Shown: positions 8,901 through 18,169 of the stretch, in pieces
How positions within the stretch are numbered: the stretch's first letter is position 1
How the letters are laid out: every line of letters begins with the position of its first letter
NCBI RefSeq assembly: GCF_937129435.1
Contig: NZ_CAKZNF010000037.1
Location: 23,256 to 87,255, forward strand
DNA: 64,000 nt
Direction of reading: 5' to 3'
Source: an uncultured Parasphingopyxis sp.
GTDB lineage: Bacteria; Pseudomonadota; Alphaproteobacteria; Sphingomonadales; Sphingomonadaceae
Notes under the pieces: model-generated
What the model was told of the DNA's origin: nothing
Database searches by the model: none
The model's input: only the letters and a program-made list of their open reading frames with translations
Position numbers and translations under genes: made by a program

Positions 8901-9224
8901 CTACCTGTCGCTGCGGTCCCGGATGCGGCCCGAAGAGGCGTCGACTTCGACACGGATCACCTCGCCGTCCCGCATGAACGTCATGCGATAGGTGTTGCTG
9001 CGCTCAAAATAAATAGGGTTGCCGAGATAGTCGGCGCCGCGCATCTGCTGCACGACGCGCCGCTCGATCATGCGCAGCGACATCGCCCGCCCCTGAACCC
9101 GATTGTCGAGCACCGCGTCCTGCTCGCTGCGCAGCTGCGCAGGCGCAGGCGTCATCGCGATTCCGGCGATGGCGAAGGCTAGGGCAAGGCGTGCGACCAT
9201 GGTCATGACGGCTGGCATAGCCAT
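8901..9224 (-). CDS. Small exported PepSY-like protein
   Basis: About 107 residues from the ATG at 9224; a later ATG at 9206 is also possible. The N-terminus is a signal peptide (MVARLALAFAIAGIAMTPAPAQ) with probable cleavage after APA. The mature part has VVQQMRGADYLGNPIYFE, YRMTFMRDGEVIRVEVDASSGRI, the PepSY-like pattern that ends in a DxxTG-like turn. Such proteins commonly sit beside PhoPQ-like systems and may modulate the sensor or a periplasmic protease. It is the first gene of the three-gene regulatory operon. Confidence 0.75.
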   Translation of the reverse strand: MAMPAVMTMVARLALAFAIAGIAMTPAPAQLRSEQDAVLDNRVQGRAMSLRMIERRVVQQMRGADYLGNPIYFERSNTYRMTFMRDGEVIRVEVDASSGRIRDRSDR

Positions 9225-9230
9225 GCCGCA

Positions 9231-9269
9231 TTGAACAAGTGGTGAATGTGTCGGCACGGCTTTGTTCAA
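9231..9269. promoter_or_regulatory. Perfect 8-bp inverted repeat upstream of the PepSY/two-component operon
   Basis: TTGAACAA (9231-9238) and TTGTTCAA (9262-9269) are perfect inverted copies spaced 31 bp centre to centre, close to three helical turns. They sit just upstream of the ATG at 9224 on the minus strand. This could be an operator for a dimeric regulator, perhaps the OmpR-type regulator encoded two genes down. Chance occurrence cannot be excluded. Confidence 0.4.
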
Positions 9270-9344
9270 GCGACACTGTTGCAGCAATGCCGCGACTCAT
9301 GCGCCACGGGCGGTCGCGCGGCCATGCCGAAACATTCCGCCGGA

Positions 9345-10322
9345 TCAGCCTCCGGTCCCCGTGCGGATCGCTTCGCGCGCTTCGGCAATGGCCGATTCGA
9401 CGTCGCGTTCACCCGCCGCGATTGCCGAGCCGAGGCCGTAGAGCGTCGCCGAGATCGTGTTGCCCATATTGGGTTCCTCGGTCAGCGTGACGCCGCCATC
9501 GGCTTCGATCGCCTCGTCCCAGGCCTCGCGCACGGCGGCCCAATAACCTTGCGTCGCGGCCCAATATTCCTCTGCCGGTGCCGGATCATACTCGTCCGAC
9601 TGGGCATAGGTGTTGAGGACGATTTCCTGGACGAAGGGTTCGACCTCGCCCTCGACGAGCCCCATTTTGAGATTGTCCTGCCAGTGGATCCAGCCTGTCG
9701 GCGAGGGCGAATGGCGGTTGATCGCGAGATAGCGGTCGTAGCGCGGATTGCGCGTCGCATCGCGGCGGGCGAGCGGACGCCAGGTCCAGCTCGACCGCCA
9801 GCGGTGCACGCCGCCCTGATCGGTCCAGTTGCCATAGGCACCGTAACGCGGCGAATCATCGACCTGCCACACCGTCTGCGACCAGGCGCCCTCGCGCCGG
9901 TCCTCGGGAACCTCCTCCACGTCCCAGCGCCCCTCGCCAACATAGGCGAGATAGGTTTCCGGCTCATAGACCCAGTCCTGCCGCCAGTGCTTGACGACAT
10001 GCGGATCTTCCTCGGTACCGACGACGAGGAGATGCTGGAGCACGATCCGTTCGCCCGTATCCTCGATCACCCGCACGCTTTCGAAACCGCCCGACATCTT
10101 CGGTTCGAGCGGCGTGTAATCTTCGCGCCAGCTCGTCGTCTCGCGCATGTCGAAGGTGACCCGATAGTCGCCGGCCATGGCGAGGATGGCGGCGCGGTCC
10201 GCCTCGAAGGCGGCCTGTTCTTCGGCGGCGCTGCGTTCGGGCACCGGATCGGTGGCGAAACCCGTCGTCGCCGGCGCCAGCAGCGCTGCAGCCAATGCCC
10301 ACTTAATGCAATTGCGAGTCAT
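9345..10322 (-). CDS. DUF6607 family exported protein beside a heme-type TonB receptor
   Basis: 325 residues from the ATG at 10322. The longer open frame upstream is the shadow of the TonB gene. The signal peptide is about 1-22 (KWALAAALLAPATTGFA). The mature protein is rich in Trp and Tyr, with segments such as QHLLVVGTEEDPHVVKHWRQDW, ETYLAYVGEGRWDVEE and WTWRPLARRDATRNPRYDRYLAINRH, matching the DUF6607 pattern. Its function is not established. It follows the TonB receptor with a 23-bp gap, so it is probably co-transcribed and acts in heme/iron uptake in the periplasm or outer membrane. Confidence 0.8.
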   Translation of the reverse strand: MTRNCIKWALAAALLAPATTGFATDPVPERSAAEEQAAFEADRAAILAMAGDYRVTFDMRETTSWREDYTPLEPKMSGGFESVRVIEDTGERIVLQHLLVVGTEEDPHVVKHWRQDWVYEPETYLAYVGEGRWDVEEVPEDRREGAWSQTVWQVDDSPRYGAYGNWTDQGGVHRWRSSWTWRPLARRDATRNPRYDRYLAINRHSPSPTGWIHWQDNLKMGLVEGEVEPFVQEIVLNTYAQSDEYDPAPAEEYWAATQGYWAAVREAWDEAIEADGGVTLTEEPNMGNTISATLYGLGSAIAAGERDVESAIAEAREAIRTGTGG

Positions 10323-10345
10323 TATATTTCTCCCTGAAAATCGGA

Positions 10346-12535
10346 TCAGAACCGGGCAGACAGCGAAACACGGAAATTGCGTCCCGGCTGCGTATAGGCG
10401 TCGGTATCGGGGGCGCTGGCGGGCAGGCCGTTGACGTCGGCCCACCAGGCGTATTTTTCGTCGAAGACGTTGAACAGGCCCGCGCGCAGCGTGAAATTCT
10501 CGTTGAAGCGGACGAAACCCGTCAGGTCGAACACGGTAAAACTGTCGGGCCGGAAGCATTCGCCCGTGCAAAGCCCGGTGGTATCCTCGAAATCCTTGCG
10601 CGCCGCGCTCGTCATGAACGCGCGGATCCCGAACCGGTCGCGCGGGGCCGTCCAGCCGGCGCCGAGCACGATCTCCAGCGGATTGATCGTCGACAGCGGC
10701 GATTCCATACCGTTGACGCCGATCACCTCGCCGGTCGCCCAGGCGATGCTGCCGTCGATCGAGAAGCCGCCGGGAAAGTCGAACCCGACACGGCCCTCGA
10801 TCCCCTCGATCTCCACCTCGTCGAGATTGATGAACTGGAACAGCAGCGGATCGCCCGGTGCGCCGGTGCCGCCGACGACCTGCTGACTGATGAAATCGTC
10901 ATAACGGCCGATAAAGCCGGTTAACGAGGCCGAGAAGATCTCGCCGCCGTGCCGCACGCCAGCTTCGTATGTCTCGCTGGTTTCCGGGCCGAGATCGGGA
11001 TTGGGCAGCGAGGTATAGCCGAAGATTAAGTTCTCGAAGAACTGGTTCACCTGGGTCGGCGACGGCGCCTTGAAGCCCTGCGCGTAATTTCCGTAGACGC
11101 TGAAGCCGCTGCCGAGATCGAGCACGGCGCCGAAGCGCGGCGTGACGCGCGACCCGTCCAGCCCCGTGGGGTTGAAGTTGGGCAGCAGGGGATCGGCCTT
11201 GGGGTCGAGATCGAAAAAGTCGAAGCGCAGCGCCGGATACAGCGACATAGCACCAATCTCGATCACGTCGCCGACGACCAGTCCGCCGAGCGTAAAATCG
11301 GTGGTGGGGAAGGCGCGCGCCGGAAACGGCTCGCCCGTCGGCGGGACGGTGCCGTCGCGCAACCCTTCCTGCCGCGTCCATGAAATGTCGCCGCCGATCA
11401 CCAGATTGTGGCGGAAGCTTTCGGGGCCGAAGCTGGTACGGACCTCGCCGCTCGCGCCGAAGACGCGGTTCTCGAAGGTGTTGAGGCGGGTGCGGTCGGG
11501 CTGCGGCGTGCGCAGTTCCTCGGCGAACTGGCGGTTCTCGCCATCCTGCCAATAGACACCGAGCGAGGCATAATCGATCGCGCCCGTTCCCTCGTAACGC
11601 CAGTCGAAACTGACGCGCGCACGTTCGGTGCTGTCGTCCGCGATCAGGCTGTCGGTCGTCGCGCCGGTAAAGGCGGACGTGACCTGCCCGCTCAGCACAT
11701 CGGTGTAGACATTGCTGTCGAGATATTCGCCGGTAAGGCGGAAACGATGCTGCGCGTTCGGCGCGAAGACGATCTTGCCGAGAAACGCGTTCGACTCGGT
11801 GTCCTGCGGATTGGGCAGCGTCCGCGTCTGACCGGTGCCGCCGACATCGCCTTCATTGTCGAGTTCCTGGCCGTCGCGGCGCGTATAGGCGGCGAGCGCC
11901 GACCAGCGGCCCGCCCGGCCCGCGACGATCGCGGTTTCGGAGAATTCGTCGCTCGCCGAATCGAAGCTGACGCGCGCCAGCGCGGTAAAGTCGCCGCCCT
12001 CGCCGAGCAGGTCTTCCGGATCGGAGGTGGTGAAGCTGACCGCGCCGGAAAGTCCGTCCGAACCGTAGAGCGCCGATGCCGGACCGCGCAGGAATTCGAC
12101 CGATTTGACGAGGCCGATATCGACATAGTCGCCGCGCCCCGCCGCCTGCGCGCCGAAGGTGAAGCCGTCGGGCTGCCGGATGCCATCGACCTGGATCAGC
12201 ACGCGGTTGCCGCCGATGCCGCGAATGTTGAAATCGGCATTGCCGTCCCGCCCGGTGGTTCCGAGCGCGGCGCCGAAGCGGGCGGGCGCGCGACGGACGG
12301 TGATTCCCGCCTCGAAACGAACCAGATCGCGCACATCGGTAGCGAGCTGGTCGGCAATGTCTTCCTCGGTCAGCACGGTGACGGTCGCCGGTACTTCGTC
12401 GGTCAGCTGCGGCAGCCGCGTCGCGGTCACCGTGATCTGCGGATTGCCGGCGCCGTCGACGGCCATCTCGGCCCAGGCGGGCTGGCTGGAAAAGGCCATC
12501 AGGGCGATGGCCGCGCTATATGTCCTGCTATGCAT
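10346..12535 (-). CDS. TonB-dependent hemoglobin/transferrin/lactoferrin-family receptor
   Basis: 729 residues, outer-membrane protein. The signal peptide is about 1-22, followed by a TonB-box-like QITVTATRLP and the plug domain (about 35-155) with DLVRFEAGITV, FNIRGIGGNRVLIQVDGIRQPDGF and FLRGPASALYGSDGLSGAV, the pattern of heme/hemoglobin receptors. A 22-strand barrel follows, ending in ...RNFRVSLSARF with the terminal Phe required for assembly. It takes up heme or a heme protein at the expense of TonB energy. It heads an operon with the DUF6607 gene. No heme oxygenase is visible nearby. A palindrome at 12561-12575 may confer iron control. Confidence 0.9.
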   Translation of the reverse strand: MHSRTYSAAIALMAFSSQPAWAEMAVDGAGNPQITVTATRLPQLTDEVPATVTVLTEEDIADQLATDVRDLVRFEAGITVRRAPARFGAALGTTGRDGNADFNIRGIGGNRVLIQVDGIRQPDGFTFGAQAAGRGDYVDIGLVKSVEFLRGPASALYGSDGLSGAVSFTTSDPEDLLGEGGDFTALARVSFDSASDEFSETAIVAGRAGRWSALAAYTRRDGQELDNEGDVGGTGQTRTLPNPQDTESNAFLGKIVFAPNAQHRFRLTGEYLDSNVYTDVLSGQVTSAFTGATTDSLIADDSTERARVSFDWRYEGTGAIDYASLGVYWQDGENRQFAEELRTPQPDRTRLNTFENRVFGASGEVRTSFGPESFRHNLVIGGDISWTRQEGLRDGTVPPTGEPFPARAFPTTDFTLGGLVVGDVIEIGAMSLYPALRFDFFDLDPKADPLLPNFNPTGLDGSRVTPRFGAVLDLGSGFSVYGNYAQGFKAPSPTQVNQFFENLIFGYTSLPNPDLGPETSETYEAGVRHGGEIFSASLTGFIGRYDDFISQQVVGGTGAPGDPLLFQFINLDEVEIEGIEGRVGFDFPGGFSIDGSIAWATGEVIGVNGMESPLSTINPLEIVLGAGWTAPRDRFGIRAFMTSAARKDFEDTTGLCTGECFRPDSFTVFDLTGFVRFNENFTLRAGLFNVFDEKYAWWADVNGLPASAPDTDAYTQPGRNFRVSLSARF

Positions 12536-12560
12536 ATTGCCCCCATATATCGCATGCTAC

Positions 12561-12575
12561 TGCGACTCACTCGCA
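12561..12575. promoter_or_regulatory. Possible iron-responsive palindrome upstream of the TonB receptor
   Basis: TGCGA-CTCAC-TCGCA is a perfect inverted repeat 25 bp upstream of the receptor start codon. Short TGC...GCA palindromes are typical of operators for Fur/Irr-type regulators in alphaproteobacteria. The position would cover the 5' end of the receptor mRNA or its promoter. The assignment rests on position and symmetry only. Confidence 0.4.
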
Positions 12576-12669
12576 TTATCAGTCTTGAGGCCCTCTACGC
12601 ATCCTGGCTTGGGCGGTCAAGCGGGCATGCTTGCGGGTCGTCGCTGCGCGGCCTAAGTCGCCGCTCATC

Positions 12670-14469
12670 ATGGCCGCACCGATCCTCACGCTCGAAGACC
12701 TGGGCCTCAACATGGGCACCCATTGGCTGTTCCGCGGCCTCGACCTGCATGTCGGCGCGCGCGACCGGCTGGCGCTGATCGGCCGCAACGGGGCGGGCAA
12801 GACGACGCTGTTCCGGCTGCTGATGGATGAGATCGAACCCGATGAGGGGCGGCGGACGATCCAGCCGGGAAAGAAAGTCGTGCTGCTGGAGCAGGATCCG
12901 GACATGGGCGGCCATGCGAGCCTGCTCGACTGGGCGACATCGGGCGAGGACGGGCCGCCGCATTTCGCTGTCGAAGCCATTGCCGATCAGCTCGACATCG
13001 ATCTGGGTCGCGAGGCGAAGACGGCATCGGGGGGCGAGCGGCGCCGCGCCGCGATCTGCCGCGCGCTGGCGCAGGAGCCCGACCTGTTGCTGCTCGACGA
13101 GCCAACCAACCATCTCGATCTCGGCGCGATCGAATGGCTCGAGGACTGGCTCGGCCGATATAACGGCGCCTTCGTCGTCATCAGCCACGACCGGACGTTT
13201 CTGAAGCGCCTGACGCGGTCGACGCTGTGGCTGGATCGGGGAAAGCTCCGCCGCAACGAGGTCGGCTTCGGCGGCTACGATGCCTGGGTCGAGAAGGTGT
13301 ACGAGGAAGAGGCCAAGGCGGCCGACCGGCTCGACGCCAAGCTCAAGATCGAGATGCACTGGCTGCATCGCGGCGTCACCGCGCGGCGCAAGCGCAATAT
13401 GGGGCGGCTGGAAAAGCTGAACCAGATGCGCGCGCAGAGAGCGGCGATGCTCGGCCCTGCGGGAACGGCGAAGCTCGGGCTGGAAAGCGACGAGGTGAAG
13501 ACGAAGAGCGTCATCACCGCCGAAAATGTTTCCAAAGGGTATGACGGCCGCACCATCATCCGCGATTTCTCGCTACGCATCCAGCGCGGCGACCGGATCG
13601 GCATCGTCGGCGCCAATGGGGCGGGCAAGACGACGCTGCTCAAGCTGCTGACCGGCGAGATCGAGCCCGACGAGGGCAAGGTGGTGCGCGCCAAGACGCT
13701 GTCGGGCGTCGTGATCGACCAGCAGCGCAAATTGCTGCGGCCCGAAAAGCGGGTGCGCGATATCCTCGCCGAAGGCGGCGACTGGATCGATGTGCGCGGA
13801 ACCCGGAAGCGCATCGAGGGCTATCTCAAGGACTTCCTGTTCGATCCGACGCTGGCGGACGCGAAGATCGGCACGCTGTCGGGCGGCGAGCGGTCGCGCA
13901 TCCTGCTGGCGCGAGAATTCGCGCGGACATCGAACCTGCTTGTGCTCGACGAGCCGACCAACGATCTCGACATGGAAACGCTCGACCTGCTGCAGGAGGT
14001 GATCGCCGATTATGAGGGCACGGTGCTGCTCGTCAGCCATGACCGCGATTTTCTCGACCGGACGGTGACGCTGACGCTGGGCCTCGATGGCTCGGGCCAT
14101 GTCGATATCGTCGCCGGCGGCTATGAGGATTGGGAGAAGAAGCGACGGCCGCGCCGGGATACTCCCAAATCGCCGGGCGGTTCAGGCTCGAAGGATGAGG
14201 CCCCGTCGCTCCCGCCGCAAACCAAGGCTGCCAAGCTCAGTTACAAGGACCAGCGCGATCTCGACCGGCTGCCGGGCGAGATCGAGAAAATCGAAGCGGC
14301 GATCGCGAAGGCGGAAGAAGAATTGTCCGACGCCGATCTCTACGCCCGGGACCCGGAACGCTTCCACGCGCTGACCAAAGAGATCGAGGACGCCCGTGCG
14401 ACCCGCGAGGCGCATGAGGAGCGCTGGCTCGAAGTAGCAGAAATGGCGGAGGAGTTGGAAAAGAGCTGA
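12670..14469 (+). CDS. ABC-F family ATPase, Uup-like
   Basis: About 599 residues from the ATG at 12670; a TTG 39 bp upstream is in frame but adds no similarity. Two ABC ATPase domains sit in one chain without membrane segments: Walker A GRNGAGKTT and GANGAGKTT, signatures SGGERRR and SGGERSR, Walker B LLLLDEPTNHLD and LLVLDEPTNDLD. A charged linker lies between them (about 235-310). The C-terminal 90 residues are a Lys/Glu-rich coiled coil, as in Uup. ABC-F proteins act on the ribosome or on branched nucleic acids rather than in transport. The gene is single. Confidence 0.9.
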   Translation: MAAPILTLEDLGLNMGTHWLFRGLDLHVGARDRLALIGRNGAGKTTLFRLLMDEIEPDEGRRTIQPGKKVVLLEQDPDMGGHASLLDWATSGEDGPPHFAVEAIADQLDIDLGREAKTASGGERRRAAICRALAQEPDLLLLDEPTNHLDLGAIEWLEDWLGRYNGAFVVISHDRTFLKRLTRSTLWLDRGKLRRNEVGFGGYDAWVEKVYEEEAKAADRLDAKLKIEMHWLHRGVTARRKRNMGRLEKLNQMRAQRAAMLGPAGTAKLGLESDEVKTKSVITAENVSKGYDGRTIIRDFSLRIQRGDRIGIVGANGAGKTTLLKLLTGEIEPDEGKVVRAKTLSGVVIDQQRKLLRPEKRVRDILAEGGDWIDVRGTRKRIEGYLKDFLFDPTLADAKIGTLSGGERSRILLAREFARTSNLLVLDEPTNDLDMETLDLLQEVIADYEGTVLLVSHDRDFLDRTVTLTLGLDGSGHVDIVAGGYEDWEKKRRPRRDTPKSPGGSGSKDEAPSLPPQTKAAKLSYKDQRDLDRLPGEIEKIEAAIAKAEEELSDADLYARDPERFHALTKEIEDARATREAHEERWLEVAEMAEELEKS

Positions 14470-14490
14470 GGCCGCTTGCTCGAAGGCTGG

Positions 14491-15072
14491 CTAGCGCAAT
14501 CCCTCGGCCGCCATCGCACGCCGCACGCTTTCACGCTCGAGGTTGCGGGCGCGATAGGATTTCACGGCTTCGGGCAGATCGACCTTCATCTTGCCGGCCC
14601 AGAGCGTGGTCACGAAAAGATAATTGTCGGCCACCGTCGGGCCATCGCCGACCAGCCAGTCGCCACCTTCGTGCAGCTGCGTCGCCAGCTCGTATTTCTT
14701 GGTCAGCTTCTCTCGCGCTGCGTCCTTTTCCGCATCGCTCGCATCGCCGAATAGCGGGTGATAAGCCCCGTGAATCTCGGATCCGACGAAGCCGATCCAT
14801 TCGAGCATCTTGTAATAATCCGCGCCCTTCGGAGACATGTCGAACCGGTCGGAGATATAGGTGAGCACGGCCGGGATTTCGGTCAGCAGCCCGGTTTCTT
14901 CGGTGTCGATGGCAGGCACGTATCCGCGCGGGCTGATGGCGTAGAAATCCTCGCCATCTTCGGTCTCGTGTTTCGACAGGTCGACCTTGATGGCATCGAA
15001 ATCCGCGCCGGCCTCTTCGAGCGCAATGTGGCTGGCGAGGCTGCAGGCACCGGGCGAATAGTAGAATTTCAT
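14491..15072 (-). CDS. Glutathione S-transferase, beta-class-like
   Basis: 193 residues. The start KFYYSPGACSLASHIALEE matches beta-class GSTs, in which the Cys near residue 10 forms a mixed disulfide with glutathione. SPRGYVPAI supplies the cis-proline. The C-terminal domain has WLVGDGPTVADNYLFV, the N-capping box. Detoxification or redox buffering is the expected role; the substrate is unknown. It lies 20 bp after the DUF815 gene on the same strand and may be co-transcribed with it. Confidence 0.9.
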   Translation of the reverse strand: MKFYYSPGACSLASHIALEEAGADFDAIKVDLSKHETEDGEDFYAISPRGYVPAIDTEETGLLTEIPAVLTYISDRFDMSPKGADYYKMLEWIGFVGSEIHGAYHPLFGDASDAEKDAAREKLTKKYELATQLHEGGDWLVGDGPTVADNYLFVTTLWAGKMKVDLPEAVKSYRARNLERESVRRAMAAEGLR

Positions 15073-15093
15073 TTTCAGGCTCCTCGAGAGATA

Positions 15094-15915
15094 TCAGTCC
15101 TCCAGTGAACGGCCCGCCCGGCCCGCCAGTTCCACGGCATATTGCCAGGCGACCCGACCCGACCGCGCGCCGCGCTTCGTCGCCCATTGCACGGCGTCCG
15201 CGGCGTCGAAATCGAGAGCGAAATGATCGGCATAGGCGCGGACCATGGCGAGATAGTCGTCCTGGCTTGCGGCGTGGAATCCGATGCTGAGACCGAAGCG
15301 ATCGGCGAGCGCGAGACTGTCGTCGCGCGCGTCGCGCGGATTGATGGGATCGTCCTGCTCGGCCATGCCGCGCGGCACGATATGGCGCCGGTTGGACGTC
15401 ACGGTAAGGCGGACATTTGCGGGCCGCGCCTCGGCCCCGCCCTCGAGCAGCGAGCGCAGGATCCGCACCGCGGACGAATGTTCGTCGAAGCCGATATCGT
15501 CGATAAAGAGGAGGAAAGCGCGCGGCACGCCGGCCAAAGCTTCGAACAGCGCCGGCAGCGTTTCGAGCCGGTCCGGGGCGACCTCGACGAGCGCGATATT
15601 CTCGCCCGCGCCCTGCAGGTCGGCAACGACGCTTTTCGCCAGCATCGATTTGCCCGTTCCGCGCGCACCCCAGAGCAGCACGTCATGCGCCGCCGCACCC
15701 TGCGCCAAGCGGCGGCTGTTCTCGCGCACCGTCTCTTTCTGCCGTTCGATCCCCGTGAGGAGCGCGAGCGGCAGTGGCGCAAAGTCACGCGCCACGGCAA
15801 GCGCCGTTCCACGCCAGATATAGGCCGGATGCGCCATCGGGTCGGCAGCCTCGGCGGGCGGCGGCGATAGCCGTTCGAGCGCGGCGGCGATACGGGCGAG
15901 GGCGTCCTCGGTCAT
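15094..15915 (-). CDS. DUF815 AAA-type ATPase
   Basis: 273 residues from the ATG at 15915; the open frame extends further, but the extension has no similarity and overlaps a repeat. The Walker A motif LLWGARGTGKSML lies near residue 85 and the Walker B motif LLFIDDIGFDEHS near residue 140. The arginine-rich segment LTVTSNRRHIVPRGM follows, as in DUF815 proteins. The family consists of cytoplasmic P-loop ATPases of unknown specific function. It is followed by the beta-class GST. Confidence 0.85.
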   Translation of the reverse strand: MTEDALARIAAALERLSPPPAEAADPMAHPAYIWRGTALAVARDFAPLPLALLTGIERQKETVRENSRRLAQGAAAHDVLLWGARGTGKSMLAKSVVADLQGAGENIALVEVAPDRLETLPALFEALAGVPRAFLLFIDDIGFDEHSSAVRILRSLLEGGAEARPANVRLTVTSNRRHIVPRGMAEQDDPINPRDARDDSLALADRFGLSIGFHAASQDDYLAMVRAYADHFALDFDAADAVQWATKRGARSGRVAWQYAVELAGRAGRSLED

Positions 15916-15956
15916 GCGCCCGCTGTAGCGGGAATGGAGGGTTGCGGGGAAGAGGG

Positions 15957-16090
15957 CGCAATTCCTTCCCGCCACGGGGAGGTGGCAGCCTGAAAGGCTG
16001 ACGGAGGGGGCTCAACTCCCTGGCGCAGTGCTTGTGGATAGCCCCTTCCACCGGCTTCGCCGGTCCCCCTCCCCGTGCCGGGGAGGAATG
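15957..16090. repeat. Composite GC-rich palindromic repeats
   Basis: The gap between the DUF815 start and the TPR gene stop is filled with repeats. They are a CCGCCACGGGGAGGTGGC block, an AGCCTGAAAGGCTGACGG hairpin, a CCGGCTTCGCCGG hairpin, and finally CCTCCCC-GTGCC-GGGGAGG (16069-16087) three bases or so before the TPR stop. The last hairpin is also found at 34493 and 47992, again next to stop codons. No gene is seen here. Confidence 0.7.
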
Positions 16091-16093
16091 GGG

Positions 16094-18169
16094 TTACAAA
16101 GACCCGGCCAGCGCCCGCGCCTCCTCACGCTGGCGAAAGTTCGGATCGGCGAGCGCGATCCGCGCGGCGCGGCCAGCAGCCGCCCTCCGCCCCGTCGCCG
16201 CATAGGCGCGGGCGAGGCGCCATTGCGTGGCGCTATTGTTCGGCATCATGTCGCGCGCCTTTTCCATCATTTCGATGCCGCGCGCCTGATCGATATCGCC
16301 ATCGAACAGCGTCCAGCCATATACTTCCGACACTGCTGGGTTCATCGGCACCAGCAGATAGGCGCGGCGGGCGAGCGCGGCGGCGCGGCCCTCATTGCCG
16401 CTTTCGTGCCAGGCGAGCGCCAGCCCGGCGAGCACCGAGGCGTCGCGATCGCCGATCATCGCACGGACGAGTTGATATTGCGCGATCGCTGCGCGCCAGC
16501 GGCCGAGCGACAGGTTGATATCGCCGGCGAACCGCGCCGCCGCAATGCTGCGCGGATTCTGCTGGCGGTAGAGCGACAGCGCGTCGAGCGCGCCTTGCGG
16601 CTGTCCCGCGCGCATCAGCGCCTCGACCATGCGCAAGGCCGTCGGTTCGTCGAAACGAATATTGGCGGCATCGGCATAGGCGGCGGCCGCAGCCGTAAAG
16701 TCTCCCGCCGCCGCCAGCGTGTCGCCCAGGACGATATGGGCGTCGGGCGCCTGCGGGTTGGCATTTCGCAAGGCTTCGGCGCGGCCCAGCGCATCGCCGA
16801 TCCGGCCGGTCACGAGATAGCCGCGGATAAGCGCGATCTGTTCGCCCGCGCCTCCCTCGGCCGCCGCTTGCTCAAGCGCGCCGAGATTGACGCCGTCCGG
16901 ACCCGTCCCGACCGGCGCGACGGCGCCGCGCGCGGCCATGGCGGCGCGCTGAAGATAGGGCAGTGCGGCCGTCCGATCGCCCCGCCCTTCCAGCGCCCGG
17001 CCGATCAACGTCAGCACATAGCTGTCGGCATCGGCGCGGCGGGCGAGCGGCGCCAGCGTGTCGATCGCGGCGTCCATATCGCCCGAGCGGAAGAAGGTCG
17101 CGCCGAGCAGCCGCTGCGCGGTCCGGTTGCCGGGCTGTTCCTCGATCAGCGTTTCGAGGCGCCGGATCGCGGACTCGTAATTCTGCTGGCGATAATCGAT
17201 CGACGCCTGCAGCAGCTGCATCGCCGGCATGCCGTCCAAGCGCTCGTTCGTCAGTTCCACGAGCCGCTGCGCCAGAGTGAAGTTGCGCGCGCGGGCGGCG
17301 AGCACGGCCTGAAGATACAGCGCCTGCGGATTGCCGGCATCGCGGCCCAGTATCTCGCGCGTCGCGGCGAGCATCTCGGTATAGCGCCCCGCCTCGCCCA
17401 GCGTCTTGGCGCGTTCGATCATCGCGGGCAGATAATCGTCGTCGACCGCCAGGGCGCGATCGAACCAGCCCAGGCTTTCGACCAGGCCATATTGCGTGCG
17501 CGCAAGCACGCCCTTGAGCACCAATGCTTCGGCATTTTCCGGTGCCAGCTCGATCGCACGGTCGGCAGCCTCAATGGCGCCCGAAAGCTCGCCGGTGTCG
17601 ATGCGGAAGCGCGCAATGTCGATCCAGAGCGCCGGGTCTTCCGGCGCGGTTTCGATCGCGAAGTTGAACGCATCGGCCGCTGCACCGATCTCGCCGGCCT
17701 GGGCGAATGCGCGGCCACGCACACGGGCGGTGGCGGCATGGAATTCGGGATCGATATCGCCGGTCTCGGTCTCGGCCAGCGCGGCCGCCTCATCGCCATT
17801 GAGCAGCAACGCTTCGGCCATCAGGTGACGGGTTCGGCCTGCCGGAACGCCTGCCGCCCGGGCGCGCTCGACGGTTCCTGTCGCCGACTGCCCGTCGCCC
17901 AGCGACAATTGCGTCCGCGCGAGCAGCCGCCAGGCCGCCTCATTGCCCGGCTCCTGCTCGACCGCATTCATCGCTTCGACGCGCGCGGCGCCGAGATCGC
18001 CGGCCTCGGCGAATTGCTGCGCGCGCTCGAAAGCATTGGCTGACGCGCCCATGCGCGAAACGGCCAGCATTGCCAGCAGCATCAGCGCGAGCCCCGCCGC
18101 GGCGATCGCCGCGACGCGCAGCGGCACGCGGCGCTGCGGCCGGGCCTTGCTGCGGCGACGGCGGCTCAT
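16094..18169 (-). CDS. Tetratricopeptide-repeat protein of the PEP-CTERM/EPS locus
   Basis: 691 residues. A basic N-terminus (about 1-20) and one membrane helix (about 21-42) are followed by at least a dozen TPR-like units to the end, for example NEAAWRLLARTQLSLGD, NAEALVLKGVLARTQ and NSATQWRLARAYAATGR. There is no lipobox, unlike the PrsT lipoprotein, but position and architecture are similar. It is probably membrane-anchored with the repeats in the periplasm, scaffolding polysaccharide or protein export. Its start codon overlaps the prsR stop by one base, so it is the last gene of the four-gene cluster. Confidence 0.8.
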   Translation of the reverse strand: MSRRRRSKARPQRRVPLRVAAIAAAGLALMLLAMLAVSRMGASANAFERAQQFAEAGDLGAARVEAMNAVEQEPGNEAAWRLLARTQLSLGDGQSATGTVERARAAGVPAGRTRHLMAEALLLNGDEAAALAETETGDIDPEFHAATARVRGRAFAQAGEIGAAADAFNFAIETAPEDPALWIDIARFRIDTGELSGAIEAADRAIELAPENAEALVLKGVLARTQYGLVESLGWFDRALAVDDDYLPAMIERAKTLGEAGRYTEMLAATREILGRDAGNPQALYLQAVLAARARNFTLAQRLVELTNERLDGMPAMQLLQASIDYRQQNYESAIRRLETLIEEQPGNRTAQRLLGATFFRSGDMDAAIDTLAPLARRADADSYVLTLIGRALEGRGDRTAALPYLQRAAMAARGAVAPVGTGPDGVNLGALEQAAAEGGAGEQIALIRGYLVTGRIGDALGRAEALRNANPQAPDAHIVLGDTLAAAGDFTAAAAAYADAANIRFDEPTALRMVEALMRAGQPQGALDALSLYRQQNPRSIAAARFAGDINLSLGRWRAAIAQYQLVRAMIGDRDASVLAGLALAWHESGNEGRAAALARRAYLLVPMNPAVSEVYGWTLFDGDIDQARGIEMMEKARDMMPNNSATQWRLARAYAATGRRAAAGRAARIALADPNFRQREEARALAGSL

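Noticed and set aside
16028..18043. 671-residue open frame on the plus strand opposite the TPR gene
   Set aside because: Arg/Ala/Gly-rich shadow of a high-GC gene with no recognisable motif; the minus strand encodes clear TPR units.
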